Positions 43,611 through 53,592 of a DNA stretch of 64,000 bases are shown in pieces (the stretch's first letter is position 1; the number at the start of each line of letters is the position of its first letter). The stretch is from Cordilura impudica. Its lineage: Eukaryota; Arthropoda; Insecta; Diptera; Scathophagidae. The notes under the pieces were generated by a model. The model was not told the DNA's origin and searched no databases. It saw only the letters and a list, made by a program, of their open reading frames with translations. The DNA lies in NCBI GenBank assembly GCA_963682025.1, contig OY821520.1, positions 179,060,626 to 179,124,625 on the forward strand, written 5' to 3'. The translations under genes were made by a program, and so were the position numbers.

Positions 43611-45817
43611 TAATTCTTACAATAGGCAAACAGAAAATAAGATGCCTAATCGATACGGGCTCCACAACTAGCATATTAAAAACTACTATACTAGTGGAGC
43701 AATACCCGAAAACAGAATTGGAAAAACCCCAATTCTGTAGAACTATTAACGGTTTAAATGAAGTAAAATATACTACCATCACGCCATTCCCAAAAGAATT
43801 CAGGTGCCTAGGGACCTTAAAATGGAAATTAATAGACTTTTCCAACCCCCATTTTTCAGGCATAATAGGGCAAAATTTCCTTACGAAATTAAAGGCAACA
43901 ATTGATTGCGAAAATAAAATTATTAATATGTTGGGAACAAAATTGTACTTCGAAGAATACAATTACCCAACGGAAATCGAGAACGTTTCCACATTAGAAC
44001 TATTACAAGAAAATTGTACAGATTTCAACCTCGACCACCTCAATTTTGAAGAAAGTGAAACGACAAAAAGGTTACTTGCAAAATTCAAAGATCTTTTCTT
44101 TAAAGAAGGTGATACTCTCTCGGCAACGAATGAGATCCACCACGAAATAAACACAACCATCGATAAACAACTTTACTCAAAAACATATAGGTATCCACAG
44201 ATACACGAGGAAGAAATAAATCGACAAATTAAAGAAATGTTAGAACAGAACATAATAAAGAAAAGCAACTCACCCTACAATAGCCCATTGTGGATAGTTG
44301 AAAAGAAATTGGATAATTCGGGCAAAAAAAAATATAGACTCGTCATCGATTATCGTAAACTCAATCAATTTACAGTAGACGACAAATATCCCATCCCCAA
44401 CTTAAACTCATTATTAGATAAGCTAGGAAGATCACAATACTTTACCACTCTCGACTTAGCAAAAGGCTTTCACCAGATACTGGTCAGGGAAGAAGACAGG
44501 AAGAAAACAGCCTTCTCAACACCATCGGGACATTACGAGTTCATTCGAATGCCATTTGGGCTAAAAAATGCCCCCTCTACATTTCAAAGGCTAATGAACG
44601 AGGTCCTTAGAGACCACATAAACAAGACATGTGTCGTCTATATGGATGACATCCTTGTGTTCAGCACATCCCTACAAGAACACATAACCACCTTGGGGGA
44701 AATATTTCAACTCCTAAGGAAGGCAAAATTGAAAATTCAGGTTGATAAATGCGACTTTCTGAAGAAAGAAACGCAATTCTTGGGTCACGTCCTTACGACC
44801 CAAGGTATTCGACCAAACCCCAATAAAGTTTCAATTATTCGAAAACTTAAAATACCGACTACGGGAAAGCAGATAAAATCTCTCTTGGGGATGACTGGCT
44901 TTTACCGGAAGTTTATAAAAGATTACGCGAAAATCGCGTATCCAATGTCAAAATGCCTAAAAAAGGATCAAAAAATCAACATTAACGACCCTGCATATTT
45001 AGTAGCATTCGAAAAACTAAAAGATTTAGTCACAAACTCACCAATATTAAGGTACCCAAATTTTAGCAAAAAATTCAAAGTCACAACCGACGCAAGCAAT
45101 TTCGCGATAGGAGCAGTACTCTCACAAGAGGGACACCCTATCGCATATGCATCTCGTACCCTAAATAAACACGAGTGCAACTATGCAACGATAGAAAAGG
45201 AGATATTAGCGATTGTGTGGGCGGTTAAATACTTTAGGCCATATCTATTCGGTAGAGAATTTGACCTGGAAAGTGACCACCAACCACTCAAATGGTTAAT
45301 GACGAAATACTCGGGAAGGGATATAAATCCAAGACTCCAAAGATGGCTTATAAGCCTAGGAGAATATAAATTCTCTCTCGAGTATATAAAGGGCAAAACC
45401 AACAATATAGCCGATTTCCTAAGCAGGATTAGAAACGATGAAATACATCACTGGGAAGATGAAATATATCTTGAGGAAACCCAGGAAATTCAAGAAGAGC
45501 AAGAAGACGACAACGCCTCGTTAGAAGTACAGACTGTCCATTCCCAAGAAGAGGACTTAGGTTACAATGTACCTATTCTAGAGACGATCGTCAATAGGTT
45601 TAAAGCACAGATAATTCTCATAAAAGAGAAGGACGAAACAATAAAAACCATTTTTGGAAACAAAATCATTTACATAGAAAGAAACGATATGGATAAAGGG
45701 TATACACTCGATATCCTACGCAGAGATTTAACGAAAGGAAAAGTGGGAATATACTCCTACCTCAACGACCGCGAATATTACCAACTCTATAAAACTATAG
45801 AAAAGGAATATTCATAA
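43574..45817 (+). pseudogene. pol: Errantivirus Pol: protease, reverse transcriptase, RNase H
   Basis: The frame opens after TAA 43571 in the -1 frame relative to gag, indicating -1 frameshift expression. Protease IRCLIDTGSTTSIL lies near 43640-43680. RT has [32 protein letters not shown], and the catalytic CVVYMDDILVFS (44634). RNase H has TTDASNFAIGAVLSQEGHPI and ESDHQPLKWLMTKY, then KGKTNNIADFLSRI. The frame stops at 45817 where the integrase zinc finger would begin. The integrase continues in the next frame, so pol carries a single-nucleotide break near 45810. Confidence 0.85.
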
Positions 45818-46730
45818 GCATGAAAGCGGTCATTGCGGTATAACAGCAACATACGAAAAGCTAAAAACGCTAATATACAACCCAGACCTCAAAACGCAAA
45901 TTTATAAGATCATAAATAATTGTGATATATGCAGCGGAGGGAAATACGATAGAAACCCAATCAAAAACAAATTTTATTTAACAGAAACACCCAAAACGAT
46001 AAATGAAATAATTCACGTAGATACATACGTGAATAGCAAACATTCATTCATCGTTTTCATAGACAAGTTTTCGAAACACGCTACTTGTTTGTATCTATCA
46101 GATAGGAACCAAAGAACACTCGAAAGCAAATTTCAAGAGTTCATAGCGTTAAAAGGAAAACCTAACAAATTCGTATTCGATAACGAATTTAACATTAAAA
46201 CAATAAGGGAGTTTCTACAACAACAAGGTATTCAGTACCATGCAACAAAACCAAACAGTCACACGGGTAATAGTGATATAGAAAGACCCAATAATACATT
46301 GACAGAAAAGATTAGAACACTCAACCTTGAGGAGAAATTACCAATAACAACACAAATTAACAAAGCAATCACACTTTACAATAATAACTTCCATAGCACT
46401 ATAAAATGCTCACCACTCGAGGTACAGAATTTTAAAGTAGATCATAACACTATTTTTCAAAGACTAACAAAGGCAAAACAAACAAGATTAGAAAAAGCTA
46501 ATGCAAACAGGGAAACATACAATGAAAACAGGGACATCGGATTTATAAAAAATTATAAAAATGTCAGGCACAAAGAACAACCGAAATACAGAAAAGCAAA
46601 TCTACGGAATATTCATACTTCCAATATAAAACGATCATCCAAATTTGCAGGTATTAATCTTACTAATGCTAACGATGACAATTCCCCTAACTGCAGCATC
46701 GATAACGCTAACACCGATAACCGCAACTAA
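45813..46730 (+). pseudogene. pol: Errantivirus integrase (pol C-terminus), frame-shifted
   Basis: The zinc finger reads HKHESGHCGIT (45813) and NNCDICSGGKYDRNPIKNKF (45917). Core: IIHVDTYVNSKHSFIVFIDK (first Asp), KFVFDNEFNIKTI (second Asp), HTGNSDIERPNNTLTEKIR (Glu in IER). The C-terminal domain has VRHKEQPKYRKANLRNIHTS. All catalytic residues are present. The frame has no own ATG before 46029, confirming that it is the displaced end of pol. Overlaps env. Confidence 0.85.
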
Positions 46731-48141
46731 CGGATACTGCATGTTACCAACAGAAACCGTGGAAATGGTCAATGAGACGAATCTAATATTACACATTATA
46801 AAACCACATGAATTAAGCAACATACTGTATAACATACAGGAGAATATAAAAACCCTACCAGTAGATACAAAACAACATCTACTAACTCAAATAAAAACAA
46901 TAGAAGCAAAAATTAGGTCTATAACACCCAATAACAAGAGACAAAAGCGAGGCATCCTGAATATAGTGGGAGACGCCCAAAAATGGCTCTTTGGAACTAT
47001 GAACGACGACGAACAACGTCTCAATAACAACAGAATTAACAACCTACAAACAATAAATACTATAAACCAACAAAACCAAATAAATACGAACTTTAATAAC
47101 TCAATCTCAATACTAAAAGAAACAATACTTGACGACAGAAACAAAATAGCAAGTTACGTAAATAATATACAATCACATACTAACGATATTTACAGTAGAC
47201 TAACGTACCACGACCAATTACTGAAACTACAATACCTAGAGAACAAACTTGACGAAATATTAGACAACATAGCCTCAGCGAAATACAACACCTTACACCC
47301 ATCCATACTAACGGCAGAGGAAATCAATAAATATGAGATTGACTTTCTAAAAATTAAATTAAGTAGGATAGGAGTCATGCTGTATAACGACTCAATAATA
47401 CTAGCAATTAAGTTACCAACTAACAGCATAGAATGTACACAATACACAATTGTACCCATCACAAACGAAAACCATCAAAAAATAGATGAAATATCAGAAA
47501 AGATTGTTAAAATACAAAATAACACATTCTCCTTTGTAGAAAATAAAATGCTCAACGAGCTTAAACTAAGCAGCAATTGCGTAGTTAAAAACAATTGTAA
47601 ACTAATTAAAGATCTCGATACAAAAATAGAAGTAATAAATGACGGCACATTGCTTATACAAAACCCAGGAGAACTATTAATCACATCAAAATGTAACGAA
47701 ACAGAGACAATCCATACAATACTTAATAATACACTCCTGGAGTTCATAAACTGTACAATCTTAATCCAAGATAAACAATTTTCAAATAAACAAAATATAT
47801 ATATACAAAAATTCGAAGAAGACAAAACAAATGTAAATTATAATTTCACAGACAAACCATCATTCAAAGAAATAATCATAAAAGAAGTAGAGAATATTAA
47901 AGAAATACGAGAACTTAAAATAAGAAACATAATCTCAGACACAAGTCTAATAGCCATAGTTTTAATTCTAAGCATAATAACAATATACGGCTATATAAAA
48001 ATCAACAGAATTCAGGAGAATCCCATATCAATAGGGGGAGGAGTTACGTACTCGCCCTCCACGCAACCCGAACTAGATATCATCGCCGACAACAACGACA
48101 TTAATATTATAGTACAGAAATACATGACAAAAGCAATATAA
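46666..48141 (+). CDS. env: Errantivirus Env, F-type fusion glycoprotein
   Basis: The ATG 46666 frame is open for 491 aa; the wider frame starts at 46645. TTTGCAG/G at 46645-46652 is a plausible splice acceptor for a subgenomic env RNA. A furin-type site KRQKR is followed by GILNIVGDAQKWLFG, the conserved start of the fusion subunit in gypsy Env and baculovirus F proteins. Eight or more N-glycosylation sequons are visible. A hydrophobic anchor (TSLIAIVLILSIITIYGYIK) lies about 40 residues before the end. The C-terminus is encoded by the 3' LTR. It would mediate entry or cell-to-cell transfer. No lesion seen. Confidence 0.88.
   Translation: MLTMTIPLTAASITLTPITATNGYCMLPTETVEMVNETNLILHIIKPHELSNILYNIQENIKTLPVDTKQHLLTQIKTIEAKIRSITPNNKRQKRGILNIVGDAQKWLFGTMNDDEQRLNNNRINNLQTINTINQQNQINTNFNNSISILKETILDDRNKIASYVNNIQSHTNDIYSRLTYHDQLLKLQYLENKLDEILDNIASAKYNTLHPSILTAEEINKYEIDFLKIKLSRIGVMLYNDSIILAIKLPTNSIECTQYTIVPITNENHQKIDEISEKIVKIQNNTFSFVENKMLNELKLSSNCVVKNNCKLIKDLDTKIEVINDGTLLIQNPGELLITSKCNETETIHTILNNTLLEFINCTILIQDKQFSNKQNIYIQKFEEDKTNVNYNFTDKPSFKEIIIKEVENIKEIRELKIRNIISDTSLIAIVLILSIITIYGYIKINRIQENPISIGGGVTYSPSTQPELDIIADNNDINIIVQKYMTKAI
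48029..48041 (+). promoter_or_regulatory. Polypurine tract of the errantivirus
   Basis: AATAGGGGGAGG directly precedes the 3' LTR start AGTTACG. It is the expected plus-strand primer site. It lies inside the env reading frame. Confidence 0.8.
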
Positions 48142-48832
48142 AACATTTAGTAAAACCACCCGGAAATCATTTAACGAAAAATAAACAAATCCACAAAAAT
48201 ACCTTCAGCGTCACTTACACTGTCGTTATTTTTGTAGACCACCTAGAAAAAACCAAGACCTAAGCAATATAAAACATTTAGTAAAACCACCCGGAAATCA
48301 CTAACGAAAAATAAACAAATCCACAAAAATACCAACGGTGTCACTTATACTGTCGTTATTTTTGTAGACCACCAAGAAAAAACGTATGAAATAAAAGACC
48401 AGCCCGTGTATACCCTTAACATTGTTCTGTATGATATCCAGTTGAAAATATTAACATTCATGTTAAAATATAAATATAAATACATTTAGACACTTAAAAC
48501 ACTTAAAGTAAATCCATATGTAAGCATAACTAAGATAACCCAAATTGTAAACCCACCATATGTATAACAATAAAAACTAAAATAACCTAGATTGTAAAAC
48601 CATATGTCATCATAACTAGAATTAAGAATTTCTATAAATACCAAAGTAAGATTATTGTAAAAGCTAGTCTTAAGACCCACCACAAACCTAAAGGTTTGTT
48701 ATATTTAAATAAAAAAGATTAAAAGGTGTTTTTACAAAGAAATTATTTTGTTTTGTTTTTTTCTTAAGAAAAAATATGACCATAATTTGGCACAGTCTTA
48801 AGACCAAATTCATAAAATAAAGACACATAATT
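48042..48832 (+). repeat. Errantivirus 3' LTR (791 bp)
   Basis: Starts after AGGGGGAGG at 48042. Its first 100 bp also encode the last residues of Env. It has the same two 131-bp units as the 5' LTR. The segment 48384-48475 (GTATGAAATAAAAGACCAGC..) is not present in the 5' LTR. Elsewhere the two LTRs match closely. Confidence 0.9.
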
Positions 48833-48836
48833 CGCG

Positions 48837-49222
48837 TGCTGTGTGGCATGTGGCACCGTCTTGTTGAATCAACATGTCATGCATTTTGGAAAAAAAAAAG
48901 TTGGATATCATCTCTCGGTAGCGCTCACCATTCACAGTTACGTTACGATTCGGCGACGAATCGATAATTGATAGTCATCATTAACACTGGCCGATACAGC
49001 TGCGAAATTTTCTTCAGTTCGCACTCTACATAAGCGTGTTGGTGGTTTAATGTCCAACAATGTAAATTTGGTGCGAAATTTACCATAAAATGGAAGAAGC
49101 GCGCGATGAACTTTCTTAACAGAGCACGCATTTTGATAATAAAATTCAATAACTTGCAAGCATTGTTCGTTTGTAAGACGATTCATGGTTAAATTATAGA
49201 CCAAACTGAAGATGTTTGACAA
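48837..49222 (-). pseudogene. Mariner transposase, N-terminal part and second-Asp region
   Basis: 49222-48938 gives MNRLTNEQCLQVIEFYYQNA and ALLPFYGKFR, the HTH start, up to SIRRRI. The text then jumps to NVTVNGERYREMISNFF (48930-48895) and, after a frame break at an A/T run, LIQQDGATCHTAR (48870-48837). About 130 residues, including the first catalytic Asp, are missing. The deletion predates or accompanies the provirus. Confidence 0.75.
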
Positions 49223-49309
49223 TGAAACAAAACACGAAACGTGCGTCAGCTGTTTAAACCAGTGTTGCCAAAAAGATAACAGCTAAAAAATCATCCTTTA
49301 CATACATTA

Positions 49310-49632
49310 GAGCGACTCACTCTGTATGGAGAGAAAAAAGTGAAAAAAAAGTGCCCCCTTGAATCAAAAATTACATATTTTATTGAATATCACAGCAGTA
49401 AGGATATGCTTGGACATGTCTTGAAAAACCCTATCATGCGATACCCATATTGGATATGTTGACTGGAAAAAAATTAAAATATCTTCAAAAAACTAAAAAA
49501 TAGACCTTTTTTAAAAACGGTCCAGCTCGGAATGGGTTAATGACACACCAGAAATATTTCGGGAATCGTTATAAAACAAACCAAGGTAGATTTCTAGGGG
49601 GGCACTTTTTTAACTTTTTTTGTGAGTCACTC
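49310..49632. mobile_element. MITE, 323 bp, with inverted termini and TA duplication
   Basis: Left end GAGCGACTCACTCTGTATGG and right end, on the minus strand, GAGTGACTCACAAAAAAAGT. Both continue into AAAAAAGTGCCCCC within 50 bp. TA flanks both sides (49308-49309 and 49633-49634). No ORF. A Tc1/mariner-type mobilisation is likely from the TA. It sits 10 bp from the mariner's right end. Confidence 0.7.
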
Positions 49633-49639
49633 TAATATA

Positions 49640-50130
49640 CATAAGTGGAAAAGTATTTCGGAGATAGAAATGTTAACCAGATTATGGAAGAATTTAGTTA
49701 TAGAAGGAATTCCTACAGAGGATGGAATTTTAAATCCAACAAAAAGAGAATTAGAGACCATACCAATGATAAGAAAGTAAACAAATTAATGAAAATATAC
49801 TTATTAACATAAATTGTAAATGAAGTAAAGTCTTCAATTAATTCCTATGGAAACGTTAAATGCAAATGGTAAGAATACTCTCTACCGAACATACTCACAA
49901 GAGACCATAAATGAAAATAAAATCGAAGAAGAAAATTTAATTAATAATCATTAATAATTACAGGGATAATAGTTATAGACAGAGAGGTAATAACAGAGAT
50001 AACAATAACAGTAGATATCGTAACGTTAACCAGGTACAGAGTCAGGGAAACTCCAAATTTCCGGAGATGAGAAGATCCCAGTCTTCGGAACTAACACAAT
50101 AGAAACTAGAAAAATATATAGCATAGCGTG
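49640..50130 (+). pseudogene. gag C-terminal fragment of an LTR retrotransposon
   Basis: 49671-49778 is open from ATG: MLTRLWKNLVIEGIPTEDGI, then LNPTKRELETIPMIRK. After a gap, 49955-50101 encodes DNSYRQRGNNRDNNNNSSRY and QVQSQGNSKFPEMRRSQSS, an Arg/Asn-rich nucleocapsid-like tail. It is probably the continuation of the gag at 40680-41000 that the mariner interrupted, but it is not joined in frame. Confidence 0.45.
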
Positions 50131-50338
50131 GTGTATACATGACGTCACACACATTTTAAATGTAATGCATGAAACACATAGACGACAGCGGCTACACGAC
50201 TACAGACTGTCAAAAATAAAATACACAACTTTTATTTTTAATTATCACGATTGGGGTTTTAAAAAAAGATTATTTTATTTATTAAAAACGTTCCGACAAC
50301 TAGAAGACAAGTCTAAAACTAAACTTTTACATATTTAT
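50131..50338. other. Left flank of the env-bearing BEL element
   Basis: The minus strand reads ATAAATATGTAAAAGTTTAG onward, in the style of an errantivirus LTR. It may be the continuation of the LTR that reappears at 59780. Ends with ATATTTAT just before the BEL 5' LTR. Confidence 0.4.
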
Positions 50339-51170
50339 TGTTAATTCTTTTGATATGTTTTTATCTTCAAATTAAAAACAAATCTTTATTGAATTAAAAC
50401 ATATATTCGTTTCCCACGGTTTTGTCAGGCAAGGTATGAAAATTGCTGCGTCTGCATAATTCATGGCTTAAACAAAATAAATAAACGTTACACGTGCCGA
50501 CATGAATTAGCAGTCGCAGAAATTCTTATATTTATTTCTCATAAACAAAGCATGAGAACTGCTGCGTCTGCCAAATTCATGGCTCAAACGAAGTAAACGC
50601 TACACGTGCCTATATGAATTGGCAGTCACAGAAATTCTTATGTTTATTCCCACATGCAAGTGTGAGAACTACTGCGTCTGCAAATTCATGGCTCAAACAA
50701 AGCCAATACAAGTTACACGAGCCGATATGAATTCGCAGTCGCAGCTATAAACTAAATATTTGCTGTATTGACTACCGATGGGAAAATAATGACCGATGTT
50801 TGGTATGCACATTCTTTGTTGCCCTTTTTATGCTTCTCTTTTTTGTTGTTATTTTCTTTTACTTTATTTATTTGATTTAATTTATATACATATGTACTTA
50901 TTTTTGTAAAAGGTTTAAATACCAGAATTTTGGTCAATAAATTGTGATTTCCCTCTTGGCAATCAACAAAACATCATCGAGACCTTTTTGTTTTCAACAA
51001 ATTATCCTGGTGTACCACTTTGATAATTTCAAACAAATTTAGTCGTAATCCTGTCCTTGTGTACCACTTGGATAGTCAAAATTTAATATCCCCAAATAAC
51101 TTGGTGTACCACCAAGTCATCCTTCATCCACGAAAGTTAAGCAAGGCAAACGAGTCTTCGCCTTAACATA
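50339..51170 (+). repeat. 5' LTR of env-bearing BEL element (832 bp)
   Basis: It starts TGTTAATTC and ends CGCCTTAACA. It contains three tandem stem-loop units at 50445-50519, 50560-50631 and 50671-50744. Each has CTGCGTCTGC..AATTCATG and then the near-reverse complement ATGAATT.GCAGTCGCAG. A CAATAAATTG poly(A)-type signal is at 50936. The 3' copy matches with only scattered differences and one 5-bp deletion, so the insertion is young. Confidence 0.85.
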
Positions 51171-51172
51171 TT

Positions 51173-51189
51173 GGCGACCGTGACAGGAC
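51173..51189 (+). promoter_or_regulatory. Primer-binding site (tRNA-Arg type)
   Basis: TGGCGACCGTGACAGGA, two to three bases after the LTR end, is the usual BEL/Pao PBS complementary to the 3' end of tRNA-Arg (family assignment from memory). Confidence 0.75.
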
Positions 51190-51211
51190 TTGCAATTTGC
51201 GCATAGTCCCT

Positions 51212-51535
51212 CAGCTCCAAGCGCCCAGCCGCAATCACCACGCTTTCAACCGAAAGCTACCAGCGCCCAGCCGCAACCCATAAGCAAGCTCCAAGCGCCC
51301 AGCCGCAAGCTATAAAGCTACAAGCGCCCAGCCGCAAGATATTAAGCTACAAGTGCCCAACCACAAGCTATAACACTACAAGCGCCCAGCCGCAAGCTAT
51401 ATAGCTACAAGCGCCCAGCCGCAAGCTATTAAGCTTCAAGCGCCCAGCCGCAAGCTATAACGTTACAAGCGCCCAGCCGCAACCTCTACGCAAGCGATAA
51501 AGCTACAAGCGCCCAGCCGCAAGCTACAACCTACA
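51212..51535 (+). repeat. Minisatellite, 10 copies of CAAGCGCCCAGCCGCAAGCT
   Basis: Ten units of about 29 bp (one of 42) with consensus AAGCGCCCAGCCGCAAGCTA plus TAAAGCTAC. It lies between the PBS and the gag ATG. GC-rich in an AT-rich element. The units are not a coding frame (stops in several). As leader sequence it could carry packaging or ribosome-recruitment function, which is inference. Confidence 0.85.
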
Positions 51536-51581
51536 GCGTTAACCGCCAGCTACAAGCTTCAAACGTAAGCAGACCAAAGCC

Positions 51582-52480
51582 ATGGCAAGGACAGCAAAGC
51601 AACTTCTTCGCCAGCTGAACGAAACTGGGGAATCTATTACCACCATCATCCGGAATTTCACCAAGGACTCAGCCAGTCGGAAAACAGCAACCTATTATCA
51701 GGATCGATTGTCCCGTATCAAAACAGCGTGTGCAGAGTTTGACACTGCAGATAATGAGTTGCGGGGCTTAAAGGACCTATACACATCCGATGAGTATTTC
51801 ACATCCGACTACTACACTCGAATTCAGGCGTTGGCAGTAAAGTACATAGAGATCATGGAACGTGAGCTTGGTGCTCAAGGCCTAGAATCTGGTGGAAAAG
51901 AATTTTCTGATTCCAAAACTGCGACCACTGTTCAGCCACAAGTAGGTACATTAGGTCCAGCTAATGCATCTGTCGCAGCAGGTGGTCACGATGGACTCAT
52001 CAGTCGGTGCCTTGGAAAAATGGCAGCTCTCACTCGACAACTAGAAGGTCTTCACCTGCAACCAGGACAACATGGGTCTTATTATGATGTAAAAAAGGGC
52101 ACCATCACCCAATTATGGCAGCAACTGGAAAGGCTTAATTTTTTTTTTTTTTTTTTTTCTTTGATGAAGTGTTGGATAAATATCCCGACCCAGACATTAC
52201 AGGCTACGATTCAAGAAGATATGTTCATCTCGAACAAGCTTCCCAGTCCGCAATCATCCAGCTCACCACTGCAAATCGACAACACCACCACTCAACCACA
52301 GAAACTATGGCTACACCATCTGCTCTACCATTACCCGTGGTCACCATAACCAAATTTAACGGTGATTACATGAAATGGACATCTTTCTCCGACCTATTTA
52401 AGAAAATTGTTCATGAGCAACAAATGTCCGAGCTGCCTGGCAACTGTTGCAGGATCGATATGACAACAAAAGGATCATAG
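51582..52480 (+). pseudogene. gag: BEL/Pao Gag, N-terminal half, frameshifted at a T run
   Basis: ATG 51582 (MARTAKQLLRQLNETGESIT) opens 255 codons. A 21-base T run at 52139-52159 shifts the frame. The true continuation (EVLDKYPDPDITGYDSRRYV, then VVTITKFNGDYMKWTSFSDL) is in the frame of 52169-52480. It ends at a small deletion (SELPGNC joined to CRIDM), after which the next block begins. Normal Pao capsid motifs F-x-G-D and W-x-x-F-x-D-L-F are present. Confidence 0.8.
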
Positions 52481-53103
52481 TGGCAACCGCGGTTCAACGA
52501 CTCCTTGACCAACCGTCTGGTGCATCCACATTAAGTGCTATTAAGCGATTGCACGACACAACGAAGGAATGTTTGGGAGCCCTCTCCAACATGGGACTCC
52601 AAATTTCATCGTGGGATCCGCTCTTAATACACTTATTGGTTAAAAAGATGGACAAAACTGTCCACACTCAATATGAGCTGTCGATTTCCAACCCAAAGGA
52701 GCTACAAACAACTAGCCAATTTCTTGCCTTCCTCGAGACCCACTTCCACACTCTTGAGGCAATGGGATACAAGGAGAAACCCGGGTCCCCTATCAAAACC
52801 TGCACACTTATGGTACAATCCCAACGTCACGAAAACCGACGATGCATAGGCTGCAAACAAGATTATCACCCATTATATCGATGCAACGACTTCAACCAGC
52901 TAAGCCCAACCAACAGACTTACCTTGATACAGAAGCATAAATTATGTGTCAACTGCTTCAGTAGTACCCATTTGACCAAACAATGCAATAACCAAGGCCG
53001 CTGCCAGAAATGTGAAAAAAGGCACCACACCCCGGTACATTTGGAACCAATACCACAGGTAATTAATTGCAAAGAAGCGCAATCCGTCTTAGAGGAAAAC
53101 TGA
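52447..53103 (+). pseudogene. gag: BEL/Pao Gag C-terminus, zinc knuckles
   Basis: Open 52447-53103 from a non-ATG start: QDRYDNKRIIVATAVQRLLD, LSAIKRLHDTTKECLGAL. Three Cys/His clusters follow: CIGCKQDYHPLYRC, CVNCFSSTHLTKQC and CQKCEKRHHTPVH, the usual nucleocapsid array of BEL elements. A TGA at 53101 stops it where the family normally continues into protease. Confidence 0.8.
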
Positions 53104-53169
53104 GTCAACCAAAGACGCAGTAACAGTTAATAACCCTGCAACAGAAAATGCGACTTCACTCATCAACAC

Positions 53170-53590
53170 CCCAGTTAACGAAGCTGAAAGCATGGCAGTT
53201 AGTTCCAGTAATACAAGACCCTATGTCTTACTTGGAACAGCATTGGTAAAGGTCAAAGCAAATGGGTTGGAAACTGAATGCAAGGCGATTCTTGATTCGG
53301 GATCACAAGTCAACCTCATTACAGAGAGATTAGTCACACGGCTTTGACTCCCAGCAAGGGCCACATCAATATCAATCAACGGTATTGGAAAAAACCGCAC
53401 CAAGGTTCAACACCGAGTCAACATCACGCTTCAATCCCGACTCAACAATTTCTCAACCCGGCTTGAGGCATTTGTATTACCACAAATAATTGCTCCACAG
53501 CCCGCTCAACTGCTTACTATATATAAGTGGTCGATTCCCAATAATATACCATTCGCAGACCCAACTTTTAACCGCCCAGAAAAAACGACA
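53170..53590 (+). pseudogene. pol: BEL/Pao aspartic protease region
   Basis: 53190-53345 encodes LLGTALVKVKANGLETECKA and ILDSGSQVNLITERLVTRL, with catalytic Asp in DSGS. A stop (TGA 53344-53346) follows within the frame. INGIGKNRTKVQHRVNIT and FVLPQIIAPQPAQLL continue downstream to 53590. Confidence 0.75.
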
Positions 53591-53592
53591 TT

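Larger units (their letters stand above)
41482..48832 (+). mobile_element. Errantivirus (gypsy-type endogenous retrovirus) provirus, near complete
   Basis: The 4-bp direct repeat CGCG sits outside both ends (41478-41481 and 48833-48836). The LTRs start AGTTACGTACTCGCCC and end ACACATAATT, the errantivirus pattern. PBS TGGCGCAGTCG (tRNA-Ser type) starts at the last LTR base. The order is gag, pol, env, then purine tract AGGGGGAGG. Total 7351 bp. Gag and env are open; pol has one frame break between RNase H and integrase. It is nested in a mariner element. Confidence 0.92.
41065..49298 (-). mobile_element. Mariner-like element (DD41D-type spacing) split by an errantivirus
   Basis: The left terminus AAGGGTGATTTTTTAAGAGC follows TA at 41063-41064. 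The right terminus, read on the minus strand, is AAGGATGATTTTTTAGCTGT with TA at 49299-49300. The transposase on the minus strand is cut between the codons of HTAR and ATMDLL at 41478-41481/48833-48836, where the errantivirus target repeat CGCG lies. Removing the provirus restores the frame. The mariner had itself lost part of its core. Coordinates include the inserted provirus. Confidence 0.8.

Noticed and set aside
50436..50745. CRISPR-like or tRNA-like array in the LTR
   Set aside because: Repeats are long, imperfect, inverted internally and inside an LTR of a fly element; no cas genes, and tRNA A/B box consensus not met.
51212..51535. Minisatellite as a coding repeat protein
   Set aside because: Units carry stop codons and vary in length without keeping frame; it lies in the retroelement leader.
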